Shown: positions 33,366 to 43,430, counted from the stretch's first letter. The stretch: 56,765 nucleotides of DNA from Bacillota bacterium (GCA_021847735.1 JAJZQD010000006.1:1-56765), one strand, 5' to 3'. Notes: a model not told the origin generated them from the sequence alone. Numbers and translations are program-made.

Positions 33366-34967
33366 TTGCCCGATGTTGAAGCTAAGCTGAGTGAACTTGA
33401 ATTGAGAATTGCTGTTTTGGAGCGGGAAAATGTAAGCCTGCTGGAACGTCTGCTAATGATGGAAGCTGCCCGGTCAGGTGGGATGGCGCCGGCCGAAGAG
33501 AAACCGGTTTTTGAGAAACCGGTGGTAAGACCCGAAACGGAGGAACCGGCTGTGGATGAACCGGTGTCAGGGTCACTTGCTTCACAGCAGCCTGTACCGG
33601 ATGAGCCGATGGCGGGGTTGCCCGCTTCAGAGCAGTCGGAACTGCATAAGTTGTTAGGAGAGCCTGTTACAGTATCTCAAAGACGGGATAAAGCCAAAGA
33701 GCTATACAAATCCATGTCAGGAAGCGGGCATAAACCGGAGAGCGGCCTGGCGGCTGAATTGATGGAAGCCCGCATCGGCGGAACATGGTTGAACCGGATT
33801 GGGATTGTGGCCTTTATTTTTGGCCTGGGGTTTTTTCTCAAATACTCTTTTGATAACAACTGGATAGGGCAAACCGGCCGCATAGCCATAGGTATTCTGG
33901 CCGGATTATGTTTGTTGGCCGGAGGGGAAATCGGCCAGCGCAAAGGGTACAAAATTTTTTCCCAGGGTTTGACCGGCGGAGGAATTGCGGCCCTCTATTT
34001 CGCCATCTTTGCCGCTTTTTCCTTTTACCACCTAATAGGGCAGATAACGGCTTTGGGGATAATGACACTGATAACCCTTACAGCAGTTATGTTAGCTCTA
34101 AGATACGATTCCTACGCCATTGCTCTGCTGGGGATTATCGGCGGTTTCCTGACGCCCTTCTTCCTTAGTACCGGCAAACCCAATGAGGTTGGGTTGTTTA
34201 GTTACATTGCCCTGCTTGACTGCGGAATTCTTGCCTTGGCCTACTTCAAACAGTGGCGTTCCATCAATATTATCAGTTTCGTCTTTACGTTGGCTATCCT
34301 GGCCCTTTGGGTCATCAGCCCATATGCCCGCGATCCCGTTTGGACCAACCAGATATTTTACATCGTGTTCTTTGCTATTTTTGCCTGTCTGGCTATCTTT
34401 TACAATATGGTTCACCGCGTCCGGACAAAGCCTGACGACCTTACTATGATCATCGCCAATGCCACTGCGTTTTTTGTTTTGAGTTATCTCAACCTGCAGC
34501 CCCATTATGATCGTTACATAGGTTTCCTGGCGTTTGCCATGGCAGTACTTTACTTTATCATGGGTTATCTGGCCTGGGCCAGAAACAGGGAAGACCGCTT
34601 CCTGGTTCTAAGCCTATGGGGGATATCTGTAGTGTTCCTGACGATTACCATGCCGCTGCAGCTTCACGGCAAGTGGATTACTGTGGCCTGGGCCGTCGAA
34701 TCGGCTGTCCTGTTGTGGGTCGGCTGTTACAACAAAAGTTTGGCTACCAGGAGGGCCGCCTGGGGCGTTTTGGGTATTGCCTTGTGGCGTCTCCTGGCAG
34801 ATGGGCAGATATTCCTGCTATATTACTATCTAAAACCTTTCCGTCCGTTCCTTAACCTGCATATGCTGCCTTTTGCGGCAAGTATAATCAGCGTATTTGT
34901 AATGGCCAGATTCTATTACCGCTACCGGGAGACGGTCAGGGAAACGGAAAAATCACTGTGGTTATAA
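33366..34967 (+). CDS. DUF2339 polytopic membrane protein
   Basis: The 533-residue protein begins with a coiled coil (about 1-35), a Glu/Pro-rich linker to about residue 130, then GTWLNRIGIVAFIFGLGFFLKY and at least 12 helices typical of DUF2339. TTG 33366 follows a GGGGGGAGAG site. DUF2339 genes commonly precede DUF3999 genes, as here with a 10 bp overlap. Function is unknown; a cell-envelope role is often assumed. Confidence 0.85.
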   Translation: MPDVEAKLSELELRIAVLERENVSLLERLLMMEAARSGGMAPAEEKPVFEKPVVRPETEEPAVDEPVSGSLASQQPVPDEPMAGLPASEQSELHKLLGEPVTVSQRRDKAKELYKSMSGSGHKPESGLAAELMEARIGGTWLNRIGIVAFIFGLGFFLKYSFDNNWIGQTGRIAIGILAGLCLLAGGEIGQRKGYKIFSQGLTGGGIAALYFAIFAAFSFYHLIGQITALGIMTLITLTAVMLALRYDSYAIALLGIIGGFLTPFFLSTGKPNEVGLFSYIALLDCGILALAYFKQWRSINIISFVFTLAILALWVISPYARDPVWTNQIFYIVFFAIFACLAIFYNMVHRVRTKPDDLTMIIANATAFFVLSYLNLQPHYDRYIGFLAFAMAVLYFIMGYLAWARNREDRFLVLSLWGISVVFLTITMPLQLHGKWITVAWAVESAVLLWVGCYNKSLATRRAAWGVLGIALWRLLADGQIFLLYYYLKPFRPFLNLHMLPFAASIISVFVMARFYYRYRETVRETEKSLWL

Positions 34968-36202
34968 GTGTTATGGCGATGCCTGTTATGGCGGCTTTTA
35001 ATGTAAGCCAGTGGCCCAAATACTGCACCGTCGAGCCTGGCGATACCACTAAGGGATATGTGATGGCTGAATTGAGCGGCCCTGTTTATGAGGCAGCTTT
35101 TGAGGACCTGCGTGACGTCAGGGTTGCCCAAGCCGCTGCCGGAAATTACATGGAAGTTCCCTATGATGTGGTTAGCCGGCCTGATGTGCCAAGAGAGACC
35201 CGTCTGTCAGCTTCGCTGATTAACCGCGGGACCATCGGCAAGCGTTCCACTGCCACCGTCTACCTGGGCAGCAGTGTGTCGACTCATAACCACTTGAGAA
35301 TTAACACCGGGAGTCACGACTTTATCAAGGTGGTTACCCTGGAGGGAAGCGATGACCGGACTACCTGGACTAAAATAGGGAATTCAGGTAAAATCGCTGA
35401 TTTCAGTTCTGCCGGGCAGGTTTTCCAAAGGACTGATATAACTTACGATCCTGTTGATTACCGGTACCTGAGAGTCACCTTGTCCGGGGGGACAGGGGAA
35501 GTAGTAGATATTACCGGCATTGATGTTTTGTTCACCGATATTAAAGCCGGGACCGAGAAAGGCCAGGATTTGCGGATTGTTAGCCAGGAGGTGTCCCCCA
35601 AGGACAATTCCAGTATTATCGTTCTAACAAGCGGGTTTGCCAATTTTCCGGTCCATAAAGTGGGGTTTAATGTCCAATCCAGTAACTTCAGCAGGCCGGC
35701 GGTTGTTTACGGCAGCCCGGACATGAAGGAATGGCTGCCCGTAGGAGAAGGCACCCTGGCAGCTTTTAGCCTGGCAGACTACAGTGAATCACAACTTACC
35801 CTGCCTGTAAATGCACCCGGTTACAGGTACCTGAAGGTAGTGGTCAGGAACGGTGACTCATCACCAATTAGGTTTGGAGGTGCCAAAGGGTATTATTTCC
35901 CCAGGTATATTTTGTTCCCGGTTAAGCCGGGCAGCCAGTACGGCATCTACTTTGGCAACCGGACTGTGAATGCCCCCGATTATGACCTGAGTTCCTTTTC
36001 CCAAAAGGTATTGGATACCAACCCACCGGTTTGGCAGTTGTCTTCACCTCAGGCGAATCCCCTGTATAAAGAGACACCCAAGGTTGTTCCGGAGTCAGAA
36101 AAGCACAAATGGCTGCTTCCCGGTATTCTGACCATTTTGGTGGCCGGTCTGGCTCTCTTTATATTCCGCTCCCTGCCGAAAGTAATGAAGAATGATTTGT
36201 GA
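34958..36202 (+). CDS. DUF3999-type surface protein
   Basis: The 414-residue protein has a short hydrophobic N-terminus, a large beta-rich outside part with two discoidin-like repeats (RINTGSHDFIKVVTLEGSDD...YRYLRVTLSGG and a second YRYLKVVVRNGD), and one C-terminal helix (LLPGILTILVAGLALFIF) with a short basic tail. This matches the DUF3999 partner of DUF2339. GTG 34958 overlaps the preceding gene by 10 bp. The discoidin-like repeats suggest carbohydrate binding, which fits the envelope neighbourhood but is not shown. Confidence 0.8.
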   Translation: MVISVMAMPVMAAFNVSQWPKYCTVEPGDTTKGYVMAELSGPVYEAAFEDLRDVRVAQAAAGNYMEVPYDVVSRPDVPRETRLSASLINRGTIGKRSTATVYLGSSVSTHNHLRINTGSHDFIKVVTLEGSDDRTTWTKIGNSGKIADFSSAGQVFQRTDITYDPVDYRYLRVTLSGGTGEVVDITGIDVLFTDIKAGTEKGQDLRIVSQEVSPKDNSSIIVLTSGFANFPVHKVGFNVQSSNFSRPAVVYGSPDMKEWLPVGEGTLAAFSLADYSESQLTLPVNAPGYRYLKVVVRNGDSSPIRFGGAKGYYFPRYILFPVKPGSQYGIYFGNRTVNAPDYDLSSFSQKVLDTNPPVWQLSSPQANPLYKETPKVVPESEKHKWLLPGILTILVAGLALFIFRSLPKVMKNDL

Positions 36203-36497
36203 AACCGCCTGGGGTCTAGTATCAGACCTGATTATTCGTTTAGCTAAGTATCTAATTTGTATAAGCGTTCACCAGTGTTCATCCGTGGCCGCTTTAAAAA
36301 TTAAGTTCTCCAGAGGCTTGTTTTTTCTATTATCGCATCTACCGGGTTTTGATTTTGTTCGCAATAAAGGAATTAAAACTTTTGTACATGCGGTTAATAA
36401 TTGCTGCTCCTGCCCAGCAGGGGCTTCTGTTTTTTATACACATTTTGTGGTAGGAAGGATAGTATAGATAAAACAGGAATTACGAGGAGGGAGTAGG
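36203..36497. other. Intergenic region without a recognised feature
   Basis: A frame at 36192-36467 is open but lacks a ribosome site and has no protein-like features. A short GCTCCTGCCCAGCAGGGGC hairpin with a partly T-rich tail (about 36404-36435) may end the preceding transcript. Confidence 0.4.
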
Positions 36498-37205
36498 ATG
36501 CGGCCATTAATCGGTATTTCTTGTTCCTATGACCAGAAGGAGGGCCGGTACTTCCTTAATGAGGCTTATGTTGAGGCCGTTATTGGGGCCGGGGGAATCC
36601 CGGTAATTTTGCCGGGTGCGGGAAGTGTAAAAACAGTTACCCCATATTTTGAAGCTGTTAAGGGATTGATTCTAGCCGGCGGAGGAGATGTAGACCCCGC
36701 CTACTTCAATGAGGAGCCACACCCCAGTTTGGGAGAAATAACCCCTGACAGGGACAGGTTCGAAATGATGCTGATTAAAGCCGCGCTGCGCAGGAATATC
36801 CCGGTCCTGGGGATTTGCCGGGGAATCCAAATTCTGAATATTGCCTGTGGGGGTACGGTGATTCAGCATATCCCGTCCGAAATCAGAAAGCCTTTGAAAC
36901 ACTCCCAGTCTGCCCCACATTGGTACCCCACTCACAGGGTGCTGCTTGACAAGGCCAGCCGCCTGTCACAAATCATGACGGCGACGACTATCCGGGTCAA
37001 CAGCTTTCATCACCAGGCCATACGGGACCCGGCCCCGGGCTTCGAAATCGTTGCCACCAGCAGGGACGGTGTCATTGAAGCCATAGAACACTCGAAGCAC
37101 CGGTTCGTGGTGGGGGTGCAGTGGCATCCCGAATGTTTGACAGAAAAAGACAGGAAATCCCGGCTTCTCTTCAAGGCCTTTATAGAAGCCACCGGCTCGA
37201 AGTGA
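36498..37205 (+). CDS. puuD: Gamma-glutamyl hydrolase, PuuD-type class I amidotransferase
   Basis: The 235-residue protein has PIGISCSYD-like start features, the GLILAGGGDVDPAYF block, nucleophile elbow VLGICRGIQILNIACGG and the His-Glu pair in GVQWHPECL. PuuD-type enzymes cleave gamma-glutamyl-GABA; relatives act on other gamma-glutamyl amides. No other putrescine genes are nearby, so the substrate is uncertain. ATG 36498 follows GGAGGGAG. Confidence 0.85.
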   Translation: MRPLIGISCSYDQKEGRYFLNEAYVEAVIGAGGIPVILPGAGSVKTVTPYFEAVKGLILAGGGDVDPAYFNEEPHPSLGEITPDRDRFEMMLIKAALRRNIPVLGICRGIQILNIACGGTVIQHIPSEIRKPLKHSQSAPHWYPTHRVLLDKASRLSQIMTATTIRVNSFHHQAIRDPAPGFEIVATSRDGVIEAIEHSKHRFVVGVQWHPECLTEKDRKSRLLFKAFIEATGSK

Positions 37206-37335
37206 ATCTATTTTCGTAAAAAATTCGGACTAAGGCAGGATTTGGCCTGGTAATGGAATAATAATGTTTACGGCTAATACTTAAGGAGATGTGTTTTATT
37301 TGACATAAACTTCAAATGTGGCTGTGGAGGAGACA

Positions 37336-38541
37336 ATGACAAAAGTATCTGTTGTTAGGTGCCCGGAATATGAACAGGAACGGGTAAATGAAGCGGTCCG
37401 GCGCTCATTGGATTTGATTGGCGGGATGGAGCGGTTTGTTAAGCCTGGACAGCGAGTGCTGCTAAAAGTCAATGCCTTAACAATGAAACCGCCGGAGGCG
37501 GCGGTAACAACCCACCCCTGTATGATTAAGGCTGTTGCCGGGGAAGTTCGGAGGGTTGGCGGGATACCGATGGTGGGGGATAGCTCGGGAGGCATGGTAG
37601 CCGGACAAGCCCCGACCAGGCAGACATTTATGATGGCGGGAATAGCCAAGGCCGCCGAGGAGTCTGATGCAGAACTGGTGAACTTTGATATATCGGGTGT
37701 TACTGCAGTTTCGGGCAGTGGGCCCATAAAAACCCTGCACATTGCCCGACCGGTACTGGAAGCTGATGTGGTTATTTCGATGCCCAAACTCAAAACCCAC
37801 TCGGCCACAGTTTTCACGGGAGCGGTAAAAAACATGTTCGGCAGTATACCTGGCCACAGAAAATCCGAATACCACAGGATGGCCCCGAGATTAAAGGATT
37901 TTGCCGAAGTACTGGTTGATATTTTTGCAGCCACCAAACCGGCCCTTGCTGTCATGGACGGCATTGTCGGGATGGAAGGGAATGGGCCATCGGCGGGCAG
38001 CCCACGGGACATCGGCCTTGTTATAGCCAGCGAGGACTGTGTGGCAGTTGACGCCGTGGCTTCCCTGATCATTGGCTTGGAGCCGTCAAAGGTTTACACA
38101 ACGGCGATAGCCCAAAACCGGGGCCTTGGCATAGGGGACCCGGCCCGGCTCGAAATTACAGGTGAACAACTTGATAAAGTGAGGATTACTAATTTTGACC
38201 TTCCTTCAAATGCCTTGCTCGATACGCTGCCCGGGTTTCTTGTCAGGGGAATGCTGGGTATGCTGAAGGCCAGGCCGGAAATCAATGAACGGGTTTGCGC
38301 GGGGTGCAGCTTTTGTGTCGAAAGCTGTCCTGTGCAGGCCATGAAAATGGCGGGCAAAACCCCTGAAATTGATTACCAGAAGTGCATTTCGTGCCTATGC
38401 TGCCAGGAACTATGCCCGCAGAAGGCCGTGGAAATGAGACAGGTCAATCCTTTCGGGAGGGCTCTCGCAGGCATAGTAGGCCATAACAAGAAACGTAAAA
38501 GAGCCCGTTATCCCCAATCACCGGGCAGTGACGAAAAGTAA
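37336..38541 (+). CDS. DUF362 protein with C-terminal ferredoxin domain
   Basis: The 401-residue protein combines a DUF362 domain (about 1-310; VLLKVNALTMKPPEAAVTTHP, VISMPKLKTHSATVFTGAVKNMFG, DGIVGMEGNGPSAG) with two [4Fe-4S] motifs at the end (CAGCSFCVESCP, CISCLCCQELCP). Such proteins are frequent in anaerobes, but their reaction is not established. ATG 37336 has GTGGAGGAG upstream. Confidence 0.85.
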   Translation: MTKVSVVRCPEYEQERVNEAVRRSLDLIGGMERFVKPGQRVLLKVNALTMKPPEAAVTTHPCMIKAVAGEVRRVGGIPMVGDSSGGMVAGQAPTRQTFMMAGIAKAAEESDAELVNFDISGVTAVSGSGPIKTLHIARPVLEADVVISMPKLKTHSATVFTGAVKNMFGSIPGHRKSEYHRMAPRLKDFAEVLVDIFAATKPALAVMDGIVGMEGNGPSAGSPRDIGLVIASEDCVAVDAVASLIIGLEPSKVYTTAIAQNRGLGIGDPARLEITGEQLDKVRITNFDLPSNALLDTLPGFLVRGMLGMLKARPEINERVCAGCSFCVESCPVQAMKMAGKTPEIDYQKCISCLCCQELCPQKAVEMRQVNPFGRALAGIVGHNKKRKRARYPQSPGSDEK

Positions 38542-38617
38542 TCGGAAGGTTTGCCAAGGCAAACCAACCTTTTTCCCATAATACGGGATACTCACGATAA
38601 GACAAAGGAGATAATTG

Positions 38618-40768
38618 ATGGAAAACAAAACCATAGCCATGGAGCTCGGCTTAAAGGAGTCTCAGGTAGCCAGTACTGTTAAGCTGCTGGACGAGGAAAA
38701 CACTGTCCCTTTTATTGCCCGTTACCGTAAAGAGGCCACCGGAGAACTGGACGAAAACCAGATCAGGGCCATCGAAGAAAGAGTCAAGTACCTCCGCAAC
38801 CTGGCAGCCAGGAAGGAAGAGGTCTTGCGGCTCATCGACGAACAGGGTAAACTCAGCGAAGAACTGAAGGAAGCTATAATCAAATCGGTCAAACTACGGG
38901 AAGTGGAGGACCTCTACAGGCCTTACAAGCAGAAGCGCAGGACCCGGGCTACCGTGGCCAGGGAGCGCGGACTTGAACCCCTGGCCTTGAGAATAATGGC
39001 TCAGCAGGATGAGGCGGGGAGCATCGAAGAGTTGGCTGCCCAGTATATCAACCCGGAAAAAGAACTGCATACACCCGCAGATGTTATTGGCGGGGCTATG
39101 GATATAATAGCCGAAACCGTTTCCGATGATGCCGAAGTCCGTAAAATGGCCCGCCGGCTTACCTTCAACGAGGGGATGCTGGTAACCCGGGCGGTTGACC
39201 CCAAAAAGCGTTCACCCTTTGAAATGTACTATGACTACAAAGAGCCGGTAAGTAAAATACCTCCCCACCGTATTTTGGCTGTTAACAGGGGGGAAAAGGA
39301 AAATATGATTGCAGCCGGTATCGAGGCCCCGGTTGACAAAATCATTTCGGCGATTCTCAGAAGAATGATTACCTATGATAAATCCATTTGGCAACAGGTT
39401 CTGGTCCAGGCAGCGGAGGATGCCTACAAACGGCTGATTGCTCCGTCTATTGAACGTGAAGTAAGAAACGAGTTGACTGACAAGGGAGAACAACAGGCTA
39501 TTGTTATTTTTTCAGCCAACCTGCGCAGTCTGCTGTTGCAGCCCCCCGTCAGTGGAAAAACCGTACTGGGCGTAGACCCCGGATACCGGACGGGCTGCAA
39601 GCTGGCAGTCGTAGATGAAACGGGAAAAGTTCTCGAGGTTGGGGTCATGTACCCCCACCAGCCGCAGAACAAAGCTGCTGAGGCCAAGAAGATAATGGCC
39701 GGGATGATTCGAAACCATGCCGTCGAATTAATCACTGTCGGAAACGGCACCGCCTCCAGGGAAACGGAGTCCCTGGTGGCCGAGATGATAAAAGAGGAGG
39801 GGCTGACCGTCAGCTATACCATTGTCAGTGAGGCCGGCGCTTCGGTTTATTCGGCGTCAAAGGTGGCCGGAGAAGAGTTCCCAGAATACGACCTTTCCTT
39901 AAGGAGTGCCGTTTCTATTGCCAGGCGTTTACAGGACCCCCTGGCGGAGTTAGTGAAAATCGAGCCCAAGGCCATAGGTGTCGGCCAATACCAGCATGAT
40001 GTGACCCCTAAAAGGCTGGAGGAGTCACTGCACGGGGTTGTTGAGTCCTGTGTCAACACTGTTGGAGTTGACCTCAACACGGCTTCCCCGTCCCTCCTCA
40101 GGTATGTGGCGGGGATAAAGCCGGCTGTAGCCAAGAGTATTGTGAGTTTTAGAGACAAACACGGCAAATTCAAAAGCCGCGGGCAGCTGATGGGTATTCC
40201 GCGGCTGGGTGAACAGACTTTTATTCAGTGTGCTGGTTTTATCAGGCTGCCTGACGGGGAGAACCCCTTGGAAAACACCCCGGTTCATCCCGAATCCTAT
40301 GACATTGCCGGGAAGATTTTAGCCAGGGTCGGGGCTACTATACAGGAATTGGGCCGCAGCAACCTCGGCGAGCTGCGTCTAAAGCTGGCTGCCCTTGATA
40401 TTGTAGAAACTGCCAAAGAGCTGGGGGCCGGCATACCGACAGTCAGGGATATAATTGATGCCCTGCAAAAACCCGGGCGGGATCCCAGGGAGGAAATGCC
40501 GAAGCCTGTTTTCAGAACAGATGTTACATCCCTGGAAAACCTCAAACCAGGTATGACTCTGCAGGGAGTAGTACGAAATGTCGTTGACTTCGGGGCTTTT
40601 GTGGACATTGGCGTCAAGCATGACGGTCTGGTACACATTTCCGAACTGGCCGACAAGTTTGTCAAACATCCCATGGAAGTAGTGTCTGTAGGGGACAATG
40701 TGAAGGTGAGGATTATAAATGTCGACCTGACCCGGGAGCGGGTAGCCCTTAGTATGAAAAACATCTAG
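38618..40768 (+). CDS. tex: Tex-family RNA-binding transcription accessory protein
   Basis: The 716-residue protein has the complete Tex order: helical N-terminal domain with TVPFIARYRKEATGELDENQIR, a YqgF-like RNase H fold (VLGVDPGYRTGCKLAVVD), helix-hairpin-helix repeats (NTASPSLLRYVAGIKPAVAKSIV, MGIPRLGEQTFIQCAGF) and a C-terminal S1 domain (GMTLQGVVRNVVDFGAFVDIGV). Tex binds nucleic acid and affects expression broadly. ATG 38618 follows AAAGGAG. Confidence 0.96.
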   Translation: MENKTIAMELGLKESQVASTVKLLDEENTVPFIARYRKEATGELDENQIRAIEERVKYLRNLAARKEEVLRLIDEQGKLSEELKEAIIKSVKLREVEDLYRPYKQKRRTRATVARERGLEPLALRIMAQQDEAGSIEELAAQYINPEKELHTPADVIGGAMDIIAETVSDDAEVRKMARRLTFNEGMLVTRAVDPKKRSPFEMYYDYKEPVSKIPPHRILAVNRGEKENMIAAGIEAPVDKIISAILRRMITYDKSIWQQVLVQAAEDAYKRLIAPSIEREVRNELTDKGEQQAIVIFSANLRSLLLQPPVSGKTVLGVDPGYRTGCKLAVVDETGKVLEVGVMYPHQPQNKAAEAKKIMAGMIRNHAVELITVGNGTASRETESLVAEMIKEEGLTVSYTIVSEAGASVYSASKVAGEEFPEYDLSLRSAVSIARRLQDPLAELVKIEPKAIGVGQYQHDVTPKRLEESLHGVVESCVNTVGVDLNTASPSLLRYVAGIKPAVAKSIVSFRDKHGKFKSRGQLMGIPRLGEQTFIQCAGFIRLPDGENPLENTPVHPESYDIAGKILARVGATIQELGRSNLGELRLKLAALDIVETAKELGAGIPTVRDIIDALQKPGRDPREEMPKPVFRTDVTSLENLKPGMTLQGVVRNVVDFGAFVDIGVKHDGLVHISELADKFVKHPMEVVSVGDNVKVRIINVDLTRERVALSMKNI

Positions 40769-40792
40769 ATAAATTTATGGACTGATTATTTA

Positions 40793-41641
40793 ATGGAGGT
40801 GTCACCTACGAATACTCAAGAGATTTTGGAAGTTGCCCTGCGGCTTGCCGGGTTGAAGGAAACCCCCGCTGACTCCGGGGTTGTCGTGGAAGGATTGAAC
40901 ATTAAAAAAGTGGCCTTCGGAGTAGACATTGAGGTCGGAGAACTTCTGTTGGCGCGTCAACTGGGAGTAGATGCGGTAATTACCCATCATCCCAAAGGAG
41001 GCCTGCCTATGGTGGAGTTTCACAATGTCATGGCCAACCAGATTGATCGCATGGTTTTAGCCGGAGTACCTATAAACAAAGCCCAAAAGGCCCTGCGTGA
41101 GCGGGTTGAACAGGTTAGCCGGGCCCACCATGTGGCGAATTACGACCGGGTGGTATCAGCCGCCAAACTTTTGGGAATGCCGCTGATAACAATTCATACC
41201 CCGGCCGATATTTTGGCTGAGACCTTTGTCCAGAATTGCCTCGATAAGAACCTGAAAAAAATAAACAAACCCGTTGTAAAAGACGTCATAAGTATTTTGG
41301 GGAAACTGCCCGAATACAATAAAACCCTTGCCAAACCGGTAACCAGAGTGGGTAAGGAAGATGATTTTGCTGGCCGGGTGTTTGTGACGATGGCCGGTGG
41401 GACCAGCGGCGGGGAAAAGGTGATTAGGGCTTACTTTGAAGCGGGAGTGGGCACCCTTGTTGTGATGCATATGCCTGATGATGCAATCAAAGCTGTTAAA
41501 CAGCAGAATATCGGCAATGTTGTGGTAGCGGGGCATATGGCCTCAGATTCCATCGGTATCAACCTGGTTATCCGGTCCCTACAAAAACACGGTCTGGAAG
41601 TACTCAGGATGAGTGGAGTGATTAATCCACAACAGGATTAA
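40793..41641 (+). CDS. NIF3-like dinuclear metal-centre protein
   Basis: The 282-residue protein has the NIF3 signatures VDAVITHHPKGG near the N-terminus and VVAGHMASDSIGIN near the C-terminus, which supply metal ligands. Its biochemical role is unknown; related GTP cyclohydrolase I type 2 assignments are uncertain. The start is unclear: GGAGGTG lies just inside the frame after ATG 40793, so the true start may be a few codons later at a non-standard codon. Confidence 0.82.
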   Translation: MEVSPTNTQEILEVALRLAGLKETPADSGVVVEGLNIKKVAFGVDIEVGELLLARQLGVDAVITHHPKGGLPMVEFHNVMANQIDRMVLAGVPINKAQKALRERVEQVSRAHHVANYDRVVSAAKLLGMPLITIHTPADILAETFVQNCLDKNLKKINKPVVKDVISILGKLPEYNKTLAKPVTRVGKEDDFAGRVFVTMAGGTSGGEKVIRAYFEAGVGTLVVMHMPDDAIKAVKQQNIGNVVVAGHMASDSIGINLVIRSLQKHGLEVLRMSGVINPQQD

Positions 41642-41687
41642 TTAATGGCACCAAAACAATGTGGAGAGAGGGGTATTAGATAAAACG

Positions 41688-42845
41688 ATGTTAGCAATTG
41701 TTAACGGTAGAATTTTAACTATGGCGGGACCGGATATCGAAAAGGGGACCGTCCTGATAGAAAACGGAAAAATCAAAGAAGTTGGCGCCCTGACCCGTAT
41801 TCCCGAAGGCGCGGAGGTCATCGACGCCGCCGGAAAGACGGTTGCGCCAGGCTTTATAGACGCGCACTGCCATGTGGGTATACTTGAGGAGACCTTCCGA
41901 ATTGAGGGGAACGACATCAATGAAATGACAGACCCCGTGACTCCCCACTTGCGAGCCATAGATGCCATCAATCCGGAGGACCAGGGCTTTGCCGATGCCC
42001 TTGAGGGAGGGGTAACCACGGTTGTAACCGGCCCAGGCAGTGGAAATGTAATCGGCGGGGAAAACCTTGCCGTGAAAACGGCGGGCCAGGTGGTAGACTA
42101 CATGGTTGTTAAAAATCCTGTCGGCTTAAAGGTAGCTTTTGGGGAAAATCCTAAGCGAGTATACGGGGGTCATCAAAAAAGCCCCATGACCCGAATGGCC
42201 ACGGCGGCTTTATTGAGGGAACACCTTGTAAAAGCCATGAATTACATGAAAAAGCTTGACCAAGGGGCGCGGGATCCCGAAAAGATGCCGGACCGGGATT
42301 TGAGGATGGAAATACTGGTCCGGGTCCTAAAGGGCGAATTACCCTTGCGGGCGCACGCCCACAGGGCTGATGACATTATGACGGCCATCAGGATAGCCGA
42401 AGAATTCGGGGTTAGGCTTGTTGTTGAACACTGTACAGAAGGCTTTAAGATAGCTGAGGAACTGGCCAAAAGGGGTATACCCGCAATTGTTGGCCCGTTG
42501 TTGACTAACAGGTCCAAGGTGGAACTACAGTTTCGCACCCACGAAAACGCCGGCATCCTTAGCCGGGCAGGGGTGAAAGTGGCTATTATGACCGATCACC
42601 CGGTAATTCCCATCAATTATCTCAGTTTAAGTGCTGCCCTGGCCGTAAAAGCAGGCATGGACGAGAGGGAGGCGCTAAAGGCAATTACTTTGAATGCGGC
42701 TGAAATTATTGGGTTATCAGACAGGATTGGCAGTATTACGCCTGGCAAAGACGGTGACTTAATAATCCTTAGCGGGCAGCCTCTTGAATTAAAAACAAGG
42801 GTGGAAAAGGTTATAATTGACGGAAAAGAGGCATATTCCCGTTAA
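41688..42845 (+). CDS. Amidohydrolase-superfamily enzyme (imidazolonepropionase-like)
   Basis: The 385-residue protein has a beta-sandwich start (LAIVNGRILTMAGPDIEKG), metal ligands DAHCHVG, RAHAHRADD, EHCTEG and TDHPV, and the closing NAAEIIGLSDRIGSI...DADL-like GKDGDLIIL segment. It hydrolyses a cyclic or linear amide bond; the substrate is not determined. ATG 41688 is chosen because the upstream GTG 41661 lacks a ribosome site, although the GGAGAGAGGGG before it is rather far away. Confidence 0.85.
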   Translation: MLAIVNGRILTMAGPDIEKGTVLIENGKIKEVGALTRIPEGAEVIDAAGKTVAPGFIDAHCHVGILEETFRIEGNDINEMTDPVTPHLRAIDAINPEDQGFADALEGGVTTVVTGPGSGNVIGGENLAVKTAGQVVDYMVVKNPVGLKVAFGENPKRVYGGHQKSPMTRMATAALLREHLVKAMNYMKKLDQGARDPEKMPDRDLRMEILVRVLKGELPLRAHAHRADDIMTAIRIAEEFGVRLVVEHCTEGFKIAEELAKRGIPAIVGPLLTNRSKVELQFRTHENAGILSRAGVKVAIMTDHPVIPINYLSLSAALAVKAGMDEREALKAITLNAAEIIGLSDRIGSITPGKDGDLIILSGQPLELKTRVEKVIIDGKEAYSR

Positions 42846-42896
42846 AAAAGACTGAAATGTTAAAAAGCCTCCATATTTGACGATAATGCTCGGTAT

Positions 42897-42948
42897 TTGT
42901 CGGAAAGTTATTGTCAGTTTTTGAAGGGATTGTATTTAGTTCGTCGAA
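42897..42948 (+). promoter_or_regulatory. Possible Spo0A boxes ahead of the Spo0F-like gene
   Basis: TTGTCGGAA (42897-42905), TTGTCAG (42911-42917) and TCGTCGAA (42941-42948) each resemble the 0A box TTGTCRAA with one or two changes. Bacillus spo0F is itself under Spo0A control, so the location fits. None of the three is a perfect match. Confidence 0.35.
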
Positions 42949-43009
42949 GTTTACTATCATATAAAAGATTTTGAATAAATATGAGCAGATTATGTCAGGG
43001 GGTGTCAAT

Positions 43010-43405
43010 GTGGGATATCAACGCCTGAACATTCTTGTCGTTGATGACCAGCCGGGAGTTCGTTATCTCTTAGACACCGTTGTCAGGGAAGAAGGTCATA
43101 ATTCATACCTTGCCTCGAACGGGCTGGAAGCAGTTGAAATGGTAAAAAAAGTTAATCCCCACTTGGTTTTTATGGATATTAGGATGCCGGTGATGGACGG
43201 GACCAAAGCCCTTGAAAAGATCACCGAGTCCGGGTACCACCCTGCTGTTGTCATTATGACAGCCTTTACGGAAAAGGATGTCATAGACCGGGCTTACAGC
43301 ATGGGGGCTGTCAAATGTATTATCAAGCCTTTCGATGTCGAAGACATCCGTAAGATAATGAGGGAAGCAGCCACTAAAAAACATTCCCAGGCGTCTGCGT
43401 TGTAA
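43010..43405 (+). CDS. Single-domain response regulator, Spo0F-like
   Basis: The 131-residue protein is a lone receiver: acidic pocket VVDDQ, phosphoacceptor in VFMDIRMPVMDG, switch Thr in VIMTAF and Lys in IIKPF. The absence of an output domain and the sequence style are those of Spo0F, the phosphorelay intermediate of sporulation. GTG 43010 with AGGGGGTG is preferred over the upstream ATG. A terminator follows. CheY-like use cannot be excluded. Confidence 0.82.
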   Translation: MGYQRLNILVVDDQPGVRYLLDTVVREEGHNSYLASNGLEAVEMVKKVNPHLVFMDIRMPVMDGTKALEKITESGYHPAVVIMTAFTEKDVIDRAYSMGAVKCIIKPFDVEDIRKIMREAATKKHSQASAL

Positions 43406-43430
43406 CCGGTTGAATAGCCGGTTTTTTTAA
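43404..43430 (+). terminator. Terminator after the Spo0F-like gene
   Basis: AACCGG pairs with CCGGTT, followed by TTTTTTAA. Confidence 0.75.

Noticed and set aside
36192-36467. 91-codon frame after DUF3999
   Set aside because: It has no ribosome site, no recognisable domain, and overlaps the preceding stop; I treat the region as intergenic.
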